From Alopecurus myosuroides (taxonomy: Eukaryota > Streptophyta > Magnoliopsida > Poales > Poaceae), in contig CM054061.1 of assembly GCA_028641055.1 (NCBI GenBank), positions 61,021,474-61,085,473 on the forward strand: a stretch of DNA of 64,000 nucleotides. Direction: 5' to 3'. Under the pieces are notes generated by a model. The model made no database searches, had not been told where the DNA came from, and saw only the letters and a list, made by a program, of their open reading frames with translations. Made by a program: the position numbers and the translations under genes. Each line of letters begins with the position of its first letter. Position 1 is the stretch's first letter. Of this stretch, positions 54,588 through 64,000 are shown piece by piece.

Positions 54588-55985
54588 ATAGCGGAAGCCT
54601 GTTATAGTCTGACCAAATAGATTGGTCTAGAAAGGGCTCGAACCTCACAGCCCATGTGGTCTTCACAACTCCAATGGTGTAATATCTCATCCTTACATTA
54701 TCTGAGGACTCGTAACCGACATGTATCGCCCGACTAGCCGCGATCAAGTGTGCGCATAGGAGATGATATATGGTTGGTATACAACAAAATCACTCGCCGG
54801 TTGTCAGATTACCCTTGAAGGTCCCGCCTCCGTACTGGACATCACTCTGTGTGATCCCACCTGGCTCAATGACTTGATAAATCAAATTTGTGTTGTCGAA
54901 TTCTTCTACCTCCACCGTGTCCACCTTCTATTTCTGATACGTCATCCAATTCTTGGGGTACTCGTACTTCTTCTTTGCCTTGTTTTCCAGGATATTAGCT
55001 TCCCTGTTTTCTCACTATATCTTAGAAAGTATTCATTCATCTTCGAGAACGTATATTCCACAATTGCTGACACGGGCAATGAACGCACACCCTTAATCAC
55101 ATTGTTGAAACATTCTGCCATGTTCCTTGTCATGTCACCGTACCTCATTCCGAAATGATTATATGCCCACGCCCATTTTGTCCTGTCTAGCATGTTCCTT
55201 GTCAAGAATTATTTGCCCCCCGGTTCGGAAGCTATGTATATTTGGTTAAATATTTTCAAGAAATGACGGGCAGTGAAGGCGAGGCCGCAATCTAGGAGCA
55301 AATCAGCTAGCTCCTTTTTCTTACATGCCCTGTAGAAGTTGGACACAAAATGCCTCATGCACCACTGATGGTGAATGCGGGGGTACGTGTATATCCACTT
55401 CCACGGCGTTGAGTTCCTTGGTGTCGATCCGAGATGATGCAAACCTCTATTTGGGGTCCAATGAGCCTAGTCCTCACAAGGCCAAGAAAACACTCCCAGT
55501 TATCGCTGTTCTCCGCCACCGTCATGTCCTACCGCCGTCATGATTGTGCCCTTGTAACAGCCGGTCAGAAATGTCCAGAATGCACGTCCAAATTTTCGAA
55601 CAGTTTTGCCTTTTGTGAATCATTGTTTCTGTGCCAAAGGGCTCAACCACTAGTACATATCCGGGTTTTTTGCGGCAATCCTTCCCAACAACTTGCCTAT
55701 GCGGTTGTACGACTCTTGCCGGTCTTCATACAACATCCTGAATGCGGCTTTCTTGGCCTACCATGTCTTGTCGTACTTCACTACGTAGACGCATAGGTCG
55801 AACACATACTTCATAACTGCTTTAATTGGACATGTTGGAAGGATCTTGACCATTGAGCTTATTTTCTGCCCGATGAACTCAGAGCTCAATTGGCGGTGAT
55901 CATTCTTACCATTAACCAGGTCAATATTCTTTGGCGTACATTGGTGCGCGAGACAACATCCTGTAAGCTTCCACCATGGTATTTT
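54588..55985 (-). pseudogene. MuDR transposase, N-terminal and catalytic part
   Basis: Minus-strand fragments in several frames match a grass MULE transposase: WWKLTGCCLAHQCTPKNIDL at the right end, IKAVMKYVF, FLTGCYKGTIM, IISDRHQGT (second catalytic Asp), HHQWCMRHFVSNFYRACKKK, MTRNMAECFNNVIKGVR (catalytic Glu) and AIVEYTFSKMNEYFLRYSE. A degraded SWIM-finger region leads to DQSIWSDYNRLPL at 54588. Multiple stops and frameshifts are present and the first catalytic Asp is not readable. The N terminus is cut by the Retand element. Confidence 0.78.
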
Positions 55986-56043
55986 GGTGGCCCGCCGAAG
56001 AAGAGCGGCGGATGATTCAAGTCAACGACGAGCTGAGCTGTCC

Positions 56044-57720
56044 ATGGCACCCTCGGTCGGAACCCGACACACGAGGAAAGGGCATGCATCTACATCCAGG
56101 AACGTCGAGTCCCTAGCCGGAACCAGCAGGTCGGTCACTCCTTCTCTCATGCGAGTCGATGACGACGGCTACGTCTACCCGCAAACCCCTGCTGCCGCAG
56201 TTCTAGCCGCAACAACTTACATGCAGATGAATCAACCGACGGAAAGTGATCCTCGAGCGGAGCAGTATAAACAAGTGCGGAAGGGATTGGGACTGGCAGC
56301 CGCAAGGCTCGCCTCCTACGACCGCAGGAAAGCAGCGGAGCAACTGGAGAAAGAGAAAGAAAAGGAAAAAGAAGCGCCCCGCAAGCACAGGAGCCCTTCG
56401 CCAAGAAGGGACAGATCACCACACCGTGGTCGAGGAAAAGAAGCTAGACGTCGCGGCGACAGTCGAAGCAGTAGTGAAGACAGCCCGAGAGATAAAGGCT
56501 CGCGACATCACAGCAGCCGCTCGCGAAAACGAAGCAAAGAACCAAGGAAGGACGCCGACCGCGATCGGCCAGGATATGACGCGCGATCTGACATCGCACA
56601 AAACAAGGTGGACAAGGCAAGGGCTTCGCGATATCGCGAGCGCTCTTCATCCGGCTCCTCGGACGATGAAACCTGCGGTGCGCTCTGCTTTGCCCGCAGC
56701 ATCCGAGAAGCACCTCTACCCGGAAGATTTAAGCTCAGCACGGAAGTGACGAAATATGACGGCTCACTCGAGCCCTCTCAATGGCTAAGGGATTACCTCA
56801 CGGCAGTAAAGTGCCAACGTGGGAACAAGAACACAGCTATGCAATATCTCAATTTGCATCTCATTGGCGCGGCCCGCAGTTGGCTGGAAAGAAGACCAAG
56901 ATCTTGTTACGCATCATGGGACGACTTGCACCGCGATTTCTGCAAAAAATTCCAATCGACCTACAAGAGGCCGGCCACCATTGAAAACTGCGAGCATGCG
57001 AACAGAAAAGGGCGAGTCTACTCGCGAATACATCCAGCGATGGACCACGCTCAGGAACACCGCGGGAACTATCTCGGAAAAAGTAGCGATTGAAGCCTTC
57101 GCAAAAGGCGCCCGAAGAACGGCTTTCAGAGAAGAACTAGGCAGAGCCGCACCCAAAACTATTGGGGAGTTGATGAACATAGCCGACAAGTGGGCTAACG
57201 GAGAAGATGCGGTGCGCAATGAGAGAGCATCATCACCCGCACACGACGAAGATCGCCATGGACGAAGAAAGAGAAGGAAATACTACGACCACGAAGATCG
57301 AGAAGAAATGGTGGCAGCAGAATTCACGCGAAATCGCGATACTGGGCAACGTGGAAGTCGCGAGTGGAAACCAAAAGCTGAAGAGAAAAGTCCCGGGGAG
57401 GACCTTGACGCTTACTGCTCGCTACATCTGTTTACAGATAAGCGCACGGGCAAAACCAAGGCAACACACCTCCTCAAGGATTGCCGGAAGTTCAATGACA
57501 TTCATGAGGCCTTTACGAAGAAAAGCAGATCAGCAACTATTCCAAATTACCCACCACTTCCAGGAGCAGGACACCAAGGATTCCAGCCGCCACAACCCCT
57601 GCCTCCACCACCAAATCCAAATATGGCATTAGCTGCACTGCCTGCACCACCTGCGCAAAACGCCGGTGCAAGCGCATACCCGAACCCGGTAGGACAACTA
57701 GCAATGATCCAGAAGGTATG
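56044..57720 (+). pseudogene. gag: Retand gag
   Basis: ATG 56044 starts MAPSVGTRHTRKGHASTSR. A long Arg/Ser/Glu-rich region follows (about 56350-56640), then the capsid core (RFKLSTEVTKYDGSLEPSQW, YLNLHLIGAARSWLE, CYASWDDLHRDFCKKF). Around 56985-57015 the frame changes, probably through two single-base losses, and continues as GESTREYIQRWTTLRNTAG, RTAFREELGRAAPKTIGELM, a basic linker, and a CSLHLFTDKR...HLLKDCRKF segment that replaces the usual zinc knuckle. It ends in a Pro-rich stretch. Confidence 0.82.
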
Positions 57721-60700
57721 TCCCTCTCGCAGAGCCCAAAAGACTAACACGAGGCAATTGTGCATGGCTGTGCAGACGCCGCCAACAAAGACCGAGTACT
57801 TGAAGATGGCAAACCAGTCAATAACATTCTCAATGAAAGACCACCCGCCATGAGTCTATCGACCAGGACACGCCGCCCTTGTCATCCAAGCACAAATTGG
57901 CAACTACGACTTGGCCCGCGTATTCATGGATGGTGGCAGTGGCATCAACATTATCTACGCGGATACACTCCGTCGAATGAACAGGAACCTGGACGGCCTC
58001 CCGGAATAAGAAACATCCTTCCACGGGATAGTTGCAGGAAAAGCAATCCGTCCACTCGGAACAATCAACTTAGAAGTTGTGCTGGGCACTAAGAGCAACT
58101 AAAGAAGAGAATTCCTCGACTTCGAAGTCGTCAACTGGCCTTCACGGTACCACGCCATTCTTGGTCGAACAACGTTAGCCAGATTCATGGCAGTACCACA
58201 CTACGCATACCTAAAGCTCAAACTACCTGGAGAATATGGTGTGATCACCATCGACGGAGACTTTCAGAAATCCAACAAGTGCGACATTGAATTCAATGAG
58301 ATCGCCAAATCTTTCGGGATGCAAGAAGAACTTCAAGAGCTGGCAAAAACCACGGATCACTCTGTGATGCCCCTCACCAAGAAAAACGCGCCTGAGCTAG
58401 AATTCAGCGCCAACAGCGACACCCGAAAGCATCAAGTGCACCCGACAGATTCTGCGAAGACAGTGATGGTCTCAACCACTCTTCCGCAAGCATAGGAAAG
58501 CGCGCTCGTCGAACTCCTCCATGAGTACTGGGAAATTTTCGCCTGGCAGCCGTCAGATATGCCAGGAATACCCAGGGAGTTTGCCGAGCACTCACTCGAA
58601 GTCTTTCCAGATGCCAAACCCATCAAACAGACTACTCGACGATTTTCAGAACCCAAACAGAAGGCGCTTGGAGAAGAAGTAAACAGATTGCTAGCAGCAA
58701 AATTCATTAGGGAGATCAAGATATCCACTTGGTTAGCAAACCCGGTGCTGGTCCCCAAAAAGAACACGGACATCCTTCGGGTATGCATCGACTACACGTC
58801 GTTAAACAAGCATTGCCCCAAGGATAACTTTCCCCTCCCGCGAATCGACCAGATCGTGGACTCTACGGCAGGCTGTCAACGCCTCTCCTTCCTGGACGCC
58901 TATTCGGGATATAATCAGACCCGGATGAAACAGGAGGAGGAAGAAAAGACAACATTCATCACACCACACGGTGTATATTGCTACACGACAATGCTCTTCG
59001 GGCTCAAGAACGCAGGCGCAACATACCAGCGCTGCATGCAAAAATGCCTCGCCAAGCTCATTGGCAAGAATGTACAAGTGTATGTTGACTACATTGTCAT
59101 CAAGACTCGAGTTGAGAGCACACTCCTCGAGGATATTAGAGAAACATTCGACGCCCTCAACGCATACAGGATCAAGCTCAATCCGACAAAATGCGTCTTC
59201 GGCGTTCCAGCAGGAAAACTTCTCGGGTATCTGGTATCAGCCAGAGGCATCGAAGCCAACCCAGAGAAAATACAAGCAATCTTGACTATGAAGGAGCCAA
59301 CCAATCTACGCGGAGTCCAACATCTCGCAGGGCGACTAGCCGCCCTGAGCAGGTTCATCGCACGACTGGGAGAGCAAGCACTACCCTTCTACAAGCTGTT
59401 GAAGAAGACAGACAAATTCGAGTGGACACCAGAAGCTAAGCAAGCGTTCGCGGACTTAAAGCGATCGTTGCAAAGCAGGCGCGTCCTTGCAACACCGCAA
59501 GAAAGGGAGCCACTCTACCTGTACCTAGCCGCCACAAACCAGGTCATCAGCACAGCAATCGTAGTCGAACGACCTGAGGAGGGAAAAGCGTACGGAGTCC
59601 AGCGACCGATCTATTACATCAGCGAAGTGCTCTCGCCATGCAAGCAACGATATCCTCATTACCAGAAGCTCGCATATGGAGTTGTTCTTACAGCCCGAAA
59701 GCTCAAACACTACTTACAGGAACACGCCATTGCAGTGGTTAATGATGCGTCACTCGGGAAAATCATGAGCAACCCTATGGCATCCGGAAGAATAGCCAAA
59801 TGGAGCATCGAGTTGGGCGATTGGGACATCACTTATGCAGGACGCAATGCAATCAAATCCCAGGTACTCGTGGAATTCCTAAGCGAGTGGACAAAGCTAC
59901 AAACGCCAGGACCGCCTGAGTACACGAGCAACTGGATAATGTACTTTGACGGGTCCAAAAGAAACGAAGGAGCAGGAGCTGGAATCGTCCTCATATCGCC
60001 TAGGGGAGATAAGCTGCAATACGTCCTATGATTGGACTTTCCACCCGATGATCCAGCATCGAACAACGACGCCGAATATGAAGCCCTGCTGCATGGTATG
60101 AAGATGACAGTCGCCTGTGGAGCCACCCGATTAATGATCTACGGCGACTCCAATCTCATCGTGCAGCAGACAATGAAAGAATGCGACACCATTGCTGAAA
60201 ACATGGTCGCATATCGCGACATGTACAACCTACTCGAAGGGAGCTTCAAAGGATGCGAGTTGAAGCACATTGCGAGATCGAGCAACGAAGAAGCAGATAG
60301 ACTGGCAAACATGGGTTCCACAAACACACCCATACCGCCAGGAATATATTTCGAACGAATGACCAAGCACTCCGTCAAAGTCAAAAAAGCTGCAGGAGTA
60401 CCCACAGCACCAGAAACAGAGGTCAGCCCGCAGGTTTCCATCATCGAGCTTATTCATAACATTTCTCGACAGGTTTTTCTGGTCGAGCCAATATGGACGC
60501 AGAAATACCTCGACTACCTGTCCACCAGACAGCTCCCGGCCGATCCTCGCGAGGCTCGACAGATAATCAGACGCAGTAAATCCTTTCGGATAGTCAATGG
60601 AGAATTATACAAGCAAAGCATCTCGGGTATACTTCAGCGCTGCATTGCACCCGAAGATGGCAAAGAATTACTCCAGGACATCCACCAAGGAGACTATGGA

Positions 60701-61729
60701 CATCACGCTAGCTGGAAAACAATCATGGGGAAAGCCTTCCAAGCAGGATTCTACTGGCTCACGGCAGCCACCGACGCAAAGGAGCTGGTCGAACGATGTG
60801 ATTCTTGCCAGCGATTCGCACCAAGACCACATGCACCTGCTACGGAATTGCACATGATACCCATCGCCTGGCCCTTTGCACAATGGGGGCTGGACATGGT
60901 AGGACCAATACGCAAGTCCACGCCAGGTGGGTATACACACTTGCTGGTCGCAGTCGAAAATTTTACCAAATGGATCGAGGCAATGCCAGTAACTTCAGCT
61001 AGTGCCCAATGCGCAGTCAAGTTCCTTGACTCCATCGTATGCAGATTCGGGGTACCACATGACATCATCACATACAACGGTACAAACTTCACAGCAAAGG
61101 AAACACAACAGTTCTGTGAGGAAAAGGGCATCAACTTCCAGTTTGCTTCAGTTACCCACCCGCAAACGAACGGACAAGTCGAAAGATCCAACGGCTTAGT
61201 TTCAGCTGGCATCAAGAAACGTCTACTCGATCGTCTACACCCAGCAGCAGGACATTGGGCCGAAGAGCTACCCTCCGTACTATGGAGCCTCCGCACAACT
61301 CCAAACCGATCCACAAGCTACACGCCATTTTTCATGGTATACGGAGCAGAAGCCGTCCTTCCCGAGGACGTTAGATTCAGCGCACCATGAGTTGTGGCTT
61401 ACAGCGAAGAAGCCTCCAACAAGGTACTCGCGGAAGATATGGATGCACTCGACGAGATGCGTGATATTGCGCTCGCAAGATCCGCAGTATATCAACAATC
61501 ACTGCGAAACTATCATAGTCGCCGCATACGCCACAGAGCATTCGCGGTTGGAGATCTAGTGCTACGACTCAAGCAGAAGGAAGGACACAAGCTCGAGCCA
61601 CCATGGGAAGGACCCTTCATCATACACGAAGTTATCCCAGGCGGAGCCTACAGGCTGAAGAATCCATCGACTGGAGGAATCTATTCCAATCCTTGGAATA
61701 TTGCACACCTCCGCAAATTTTATCCCTAG
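57721..61729 (+). pseudogene. pol: Retand pol: protease, RT, two RNase H domains, integrase
   Basis: One frame throughout, broken by stops at 57851, 58007, 58100, 58493, 60029 and 61388. The protease reads FMDGGSGINIIYAD. In RT, LDAYSGYNQ is intact, but the YVDD motif is VYVDYIVIK, so a catalytic Asp is Tyr. The first RNase H has LYLAATNQVIS at its start. The second reads YFDGSKRNEGAGAG, NNDAEYEALLHGM, IYGDSNLIVQQ and NEEADRLANMG, with its acidic residues intact, but contains the 60029 stop. The integrase has CDSCQRFAP and GLDMVGP, but IITYNGTNF has Tyr in place of Asp; GQVERSNG keeps the Glu. It ends at 61729 after a normal integrase tail. Confidence 0.88.
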
Positions 61730-62007
61730 ATTTACTTGTTCTCACAACAAATAAGGCTATACTAGACACTCTTGTAGCTCGAAACATGACTTCTCAGTCA
61801 TCGCAATAAAATACATGGTTTCTCAACCATATTTACTCGAAGATTATTCATTCTTACATGCTAAATAGTTACAGGTACACACCCCATAAACACACGGGGG
61901 CTACGCCTACAACTAAGCATCACAAGAAAATTTATACACACAGGGTTACACACCTTACAACAGTTTTTACAAACTATACAGCATTACAGGATTTACACAT
62001 CCAACAA
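61730..62007. other. Retand spacer between pol and the antisense gene
   Basis: No ORF. The 3' ends of pol (+) and of the antisense gene (-) converge here, so both transcripts should end in or near this stretch. It includes a CACGGGGGCTAC segment that recurs in the antisense-gene introns. Confidence 0.5.
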
Positions 62008-64000
62008 TCAATCATGGCGCTGAGCATTCTCAGTCGCTAACACTCTATCTACTTCCTCAGAGGTTAGTCGAATGATTCTCTCCGCTGCAGGACGAACAAC
62101 ATCATAGTACGGAGAAATATCATCGATTGGACCATCTGGAAGCCTAGCTACGGAGTTAAAATTTATCTCAGGATGCCATATCCAGACAAAGGAGAGAGCC
62201 ACCACCGCGCCGCAAGTCATCTGATTGCGCACACACCCGCGAATCTCTCCCTCTCGCCCGAACAGCCTGAGGAGATAGCTCCAGTCTTTAGGACCCCTTT
62301 CCAGCGGATAGAACACAGCGTTCATCGCGACCAAGACCTCGTGAAAAGAACTCACGAGAATTTTCGCCTGGATGACACGGAACTTCAAAGTAGCCAGCAC
62401 AAAGCCTCGACTGCGATCAGACCAAAAATTATTTGCATGAGGCTTTGAGCTACCAGCTTCTTGATGAATGTGGTTTTCTACCCACTGTTTTTCCTCCCTA
62501 TCATCCGGCTTAACAACTGAAGAGAAAACATGGATGATCAGAGAAGGAAACAAGACAAAGAAGACACGGGGGCTATATTACTTACACGGTAAATCCCTAG
62601 CGACTGAAGCTAACTCATCCATCAGAAACTGTTCGCGCTCAATCGCCTGTTTCTGCTTGGACTTCGCCACATCGGCTACCCCGCGCAAAGCTTTCAGCTT
62701 GCGCTCACCCGCCTGGACCCTATCACGAAGACCCGCATAGGTCCCAACAGCGGCAACAAGAGGATTTGCTGGAATAGCACGTCCACCTGAAGGTTCTGCA
62801 GCAACCCCAGCAGCCTGGAAGAATACAAGGAAGGAAGTAAGATGCCCTATTCGAAGTATCTCTAGTCGCACATTTGACGAATGCTCGGGGGCTACTCCCA
62901 TCGGGAGAAAATATACAACTGCAGGAAGCATTTTTCAGAACAACACCTCGATTAAAGACAGTGAAAATACGGGAGTACATCCCAAGGTTCATTACAATAA
63001 AGCTGTTAAAACAAAAACAAGACTAAGAAGCTAAAGTGGTGCTCCCACTCGCGGCAGTCGTCCCTCCTTTAAGTCGAGCAAATAGCTCAGACAACTTCCG
63101 AGCGAGGACGGCGGCTGGCTCGCCAAAACGACTGAGCCGTACCTTTTTGCCCGTGGAAGGATCGACTGGGAGATCCGAATAGGCCTCCTCCAGGCCGCTG
63201 ACTCCATGCGCCAGCGCGAACTGGATGGCCGTCTTTGCTCCAGACTCCGACTGGGCTACTGCATAGGCATCCAAGAGATTGCTCTCCGAGAAAATCTTCA
63301 GCAAATCACCTAGCGTGGGTGGAGATGCAGCATGGACGAGGAGGCGACTGTGCAGCTGCGTCAACACTTGAGTGGCATTGCCAACCAGGGAGCAAACTCC
63401 TTCGGCGTGCCTCTTGAGTTGAGTAAGGCTATCAGTCAGCACGTCTATCCGTTGGACTCCGGGAATTTCCAGTGGAACACCCAGAAGACCTACAGAGAAA
63501 AGAACGTCAAGACTCAAAGAAAAATTCACCATGACGGAAGACAAAGTTGCGACTAGAACAAAATAACCTACCCGCAAAACGCTCGGCGAGAGGACGAAGG
63601 AAAGTGACAAGGTCAGCATCCGCCTTATTGCCAGCATCCTCCAAACTCTTCAAAGCGTTATGGGCATCTGCAAGCTTTCCTTCAAGATCCTCCGATCGCA
63701 TGCGGGAGGCTTCAAGTTCTCGTCGAATAGCCGCCAGATCAGCCTCCTGAGCTGTTACCCGATCAGAAATACTATCCTTCTCGGCCTTGAAAAACTCAAG
63801 TTGAGCTGCATATCGACATTTGTCAGAAACGAAGAATTGACGAAAGCATGGAAACAAGGAAAGATGATAAAACTTACTTCGAAGTAGAAGCTCGTTTTCG
63901 GAGGCAAGTCGATTACGGTCTGCTCGAAGCGTCCCGCACTCAGACTCAGCAAAAACAACGCGGCGGCCAATCGCCGCGAGGGAGTCCACGAGCGACTGCA
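62008..64000 (-). CDS. Retand antisense gene (spliced, coiled-coil protein), 5' end outside window
   Basis: Minus-strand exons with good GT-AG signals: above 63878; 63572-63805; 63489 to about 63023; 62586-62814; 62516-62008 ending in TGA. Introns 63806-63877, 63490-63571 and 62517-62585 are short, as usual in plants. The protein has a long coiled coil (ELEASRMRSEDLEGKLADAH), a helical middle (LLKIFSESNLLDAYAVAQSE), a charged helix (AIEREQFLMDELASVARDL) and a C-terminal domain (RGPKDWSYLLRLFGREGEIR, YYDVVRPAAERIIRLTSEEV). Tat-branch elements such as maize Grande carry an antisense ORF here; its role is unknown. The join after 63023 is unresolved: a TAG lies there unless a donor site was missed. 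No damage is seen in the other exons. Confidence 0.72.

Larger units (their letters stand above)
36700..55985. mobile_element. Large Mutator-like (MULE) locus, interrupted by a SIRE retrotransposon
   Basis: Contents in order: hairpin array, accessory ORF (37616-38689, +), hairpin array, GRF zinc-finger gene (39228-40181, +), hairpin array, small charged ORF (41059-41454, -), and MuDR transposase (41547-42677 and 54588-55985, -). The genes converge, as mudrA and mudrB do in maize MuDR. Without the SIRE insert the span is about 7.4 kb. The left limit is set only by the first hairpin unit and is approximate. The right side is cut by the Retand element before the transposase N terminus ends. No terminal inverted repeats were found, so the extent is inferred. 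Confidence 0.6.
55986..64000 (+). mobile_element. Tat/Retand-lineage Ty3 retrotransposon, lacking 5' LTR, 3' LTR outside window
   Basis: Plus strand: gag, protease, RT, two RNase H domains, integrase (no chromodomain), then an antisense gene reaching the window end. Dual RNase H and the antisense ORF are known marks of the Tat branch. There is no LTR on the left: MULE transposase sequence reaches about 55985, and the sequence after it (TTTGGTGGCCCGCCG) may be the primer-site region. This suggests a deletion or 5'-truncated copy. Active-site residues in RT and integrase are lost, and six in-frame stops break pol. Confidence 0.85.

Overview
This is plant nuclear DNA, almost certainly from a large, repeat-rich pooid grass (Triticeae or Avena type). 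The reasons are Athila and other Ty3 elements whose LTRs start TGATACGT, SIRE-type Copia and Tat/Retand retrotransposons, Stowaway and PIF/Harbinger MITEs, CACTA and Mutator-like elements stacked inside one another, and intron-bearing genes. There are no prokaryotic features. Only one host gene looks intact: a single-exon F-box protein gene at 21693-23243 (+). A second host gene, a BAHD acyltransferase (+), survives only as pieces scattered from 26800 to about 36490.

Layout. (1) 1-18256 is a nest of retrotransposons. A nearly intact minus-strand Athila element (1-7386, 3' LTR outside the window) lies inside the 5' LTR of a gag-only, Tekay-like element (7387-13983). That element interrupts a minus-strand Ty3 LTR (13985-14801), which sits just before the polypurine tract of a plus-strand Ty3 element (3' LTR 14851-16416). 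The plus-strand element in turn sits in the LTR of a SIRE-type Copia element (16417-18256). (2) 18257-21282 holds an LTR fragment, one Stowaway MITE inside another, and a GC-rich DNA element carrying a decayed AP2/ERF gene. (3) 21635-23243 is the F-box gene. (4) 23940-26110 is a decayed LINE. (5) 26800-36490 is the BAHD gene, split by a 635-bp TAA-flanked MITE, a 7.9-kb Harbinger element (Myb-like protein plus transposase, with a CACTA element inside it) flanked by TGA, and a MITE cluster. Removing the first two insertions restores an uninterrupted BAHD reading frame at their sites. (6) About 36700-55985 is a large Mutator-like (MULE) locus with two plus-strand accessory genes, a minus-strand small ORF and a minus-strand transposase. 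Arrays of TTAACGCC...GGCGTTA hairpins separate the genes. A full 11.9-kb SIRE Copia element (42678-54587) interrupts the transposase. (7) 55986-64000 is a Tat/Retand Ty3 element on the plus strand whose downstream region carries a spliced antisense gene.

How the parts relate. Most coding sequence belongs to transposons and is decayed. Many of the breaks are nonsense changes of a kind expected from deamination of methylated cytosine. Two observations go beyond routine annotation. First, the accessory ORF of the MULE and the third ORF of the SIRE element look homologous although the elements belong to different classes. Second, in both the Athila and SIRE elements a GC-rich hairpin found in the LTR recurs just upstream of the third ORF. 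All family assignments come from reading motifs; no database search was run.
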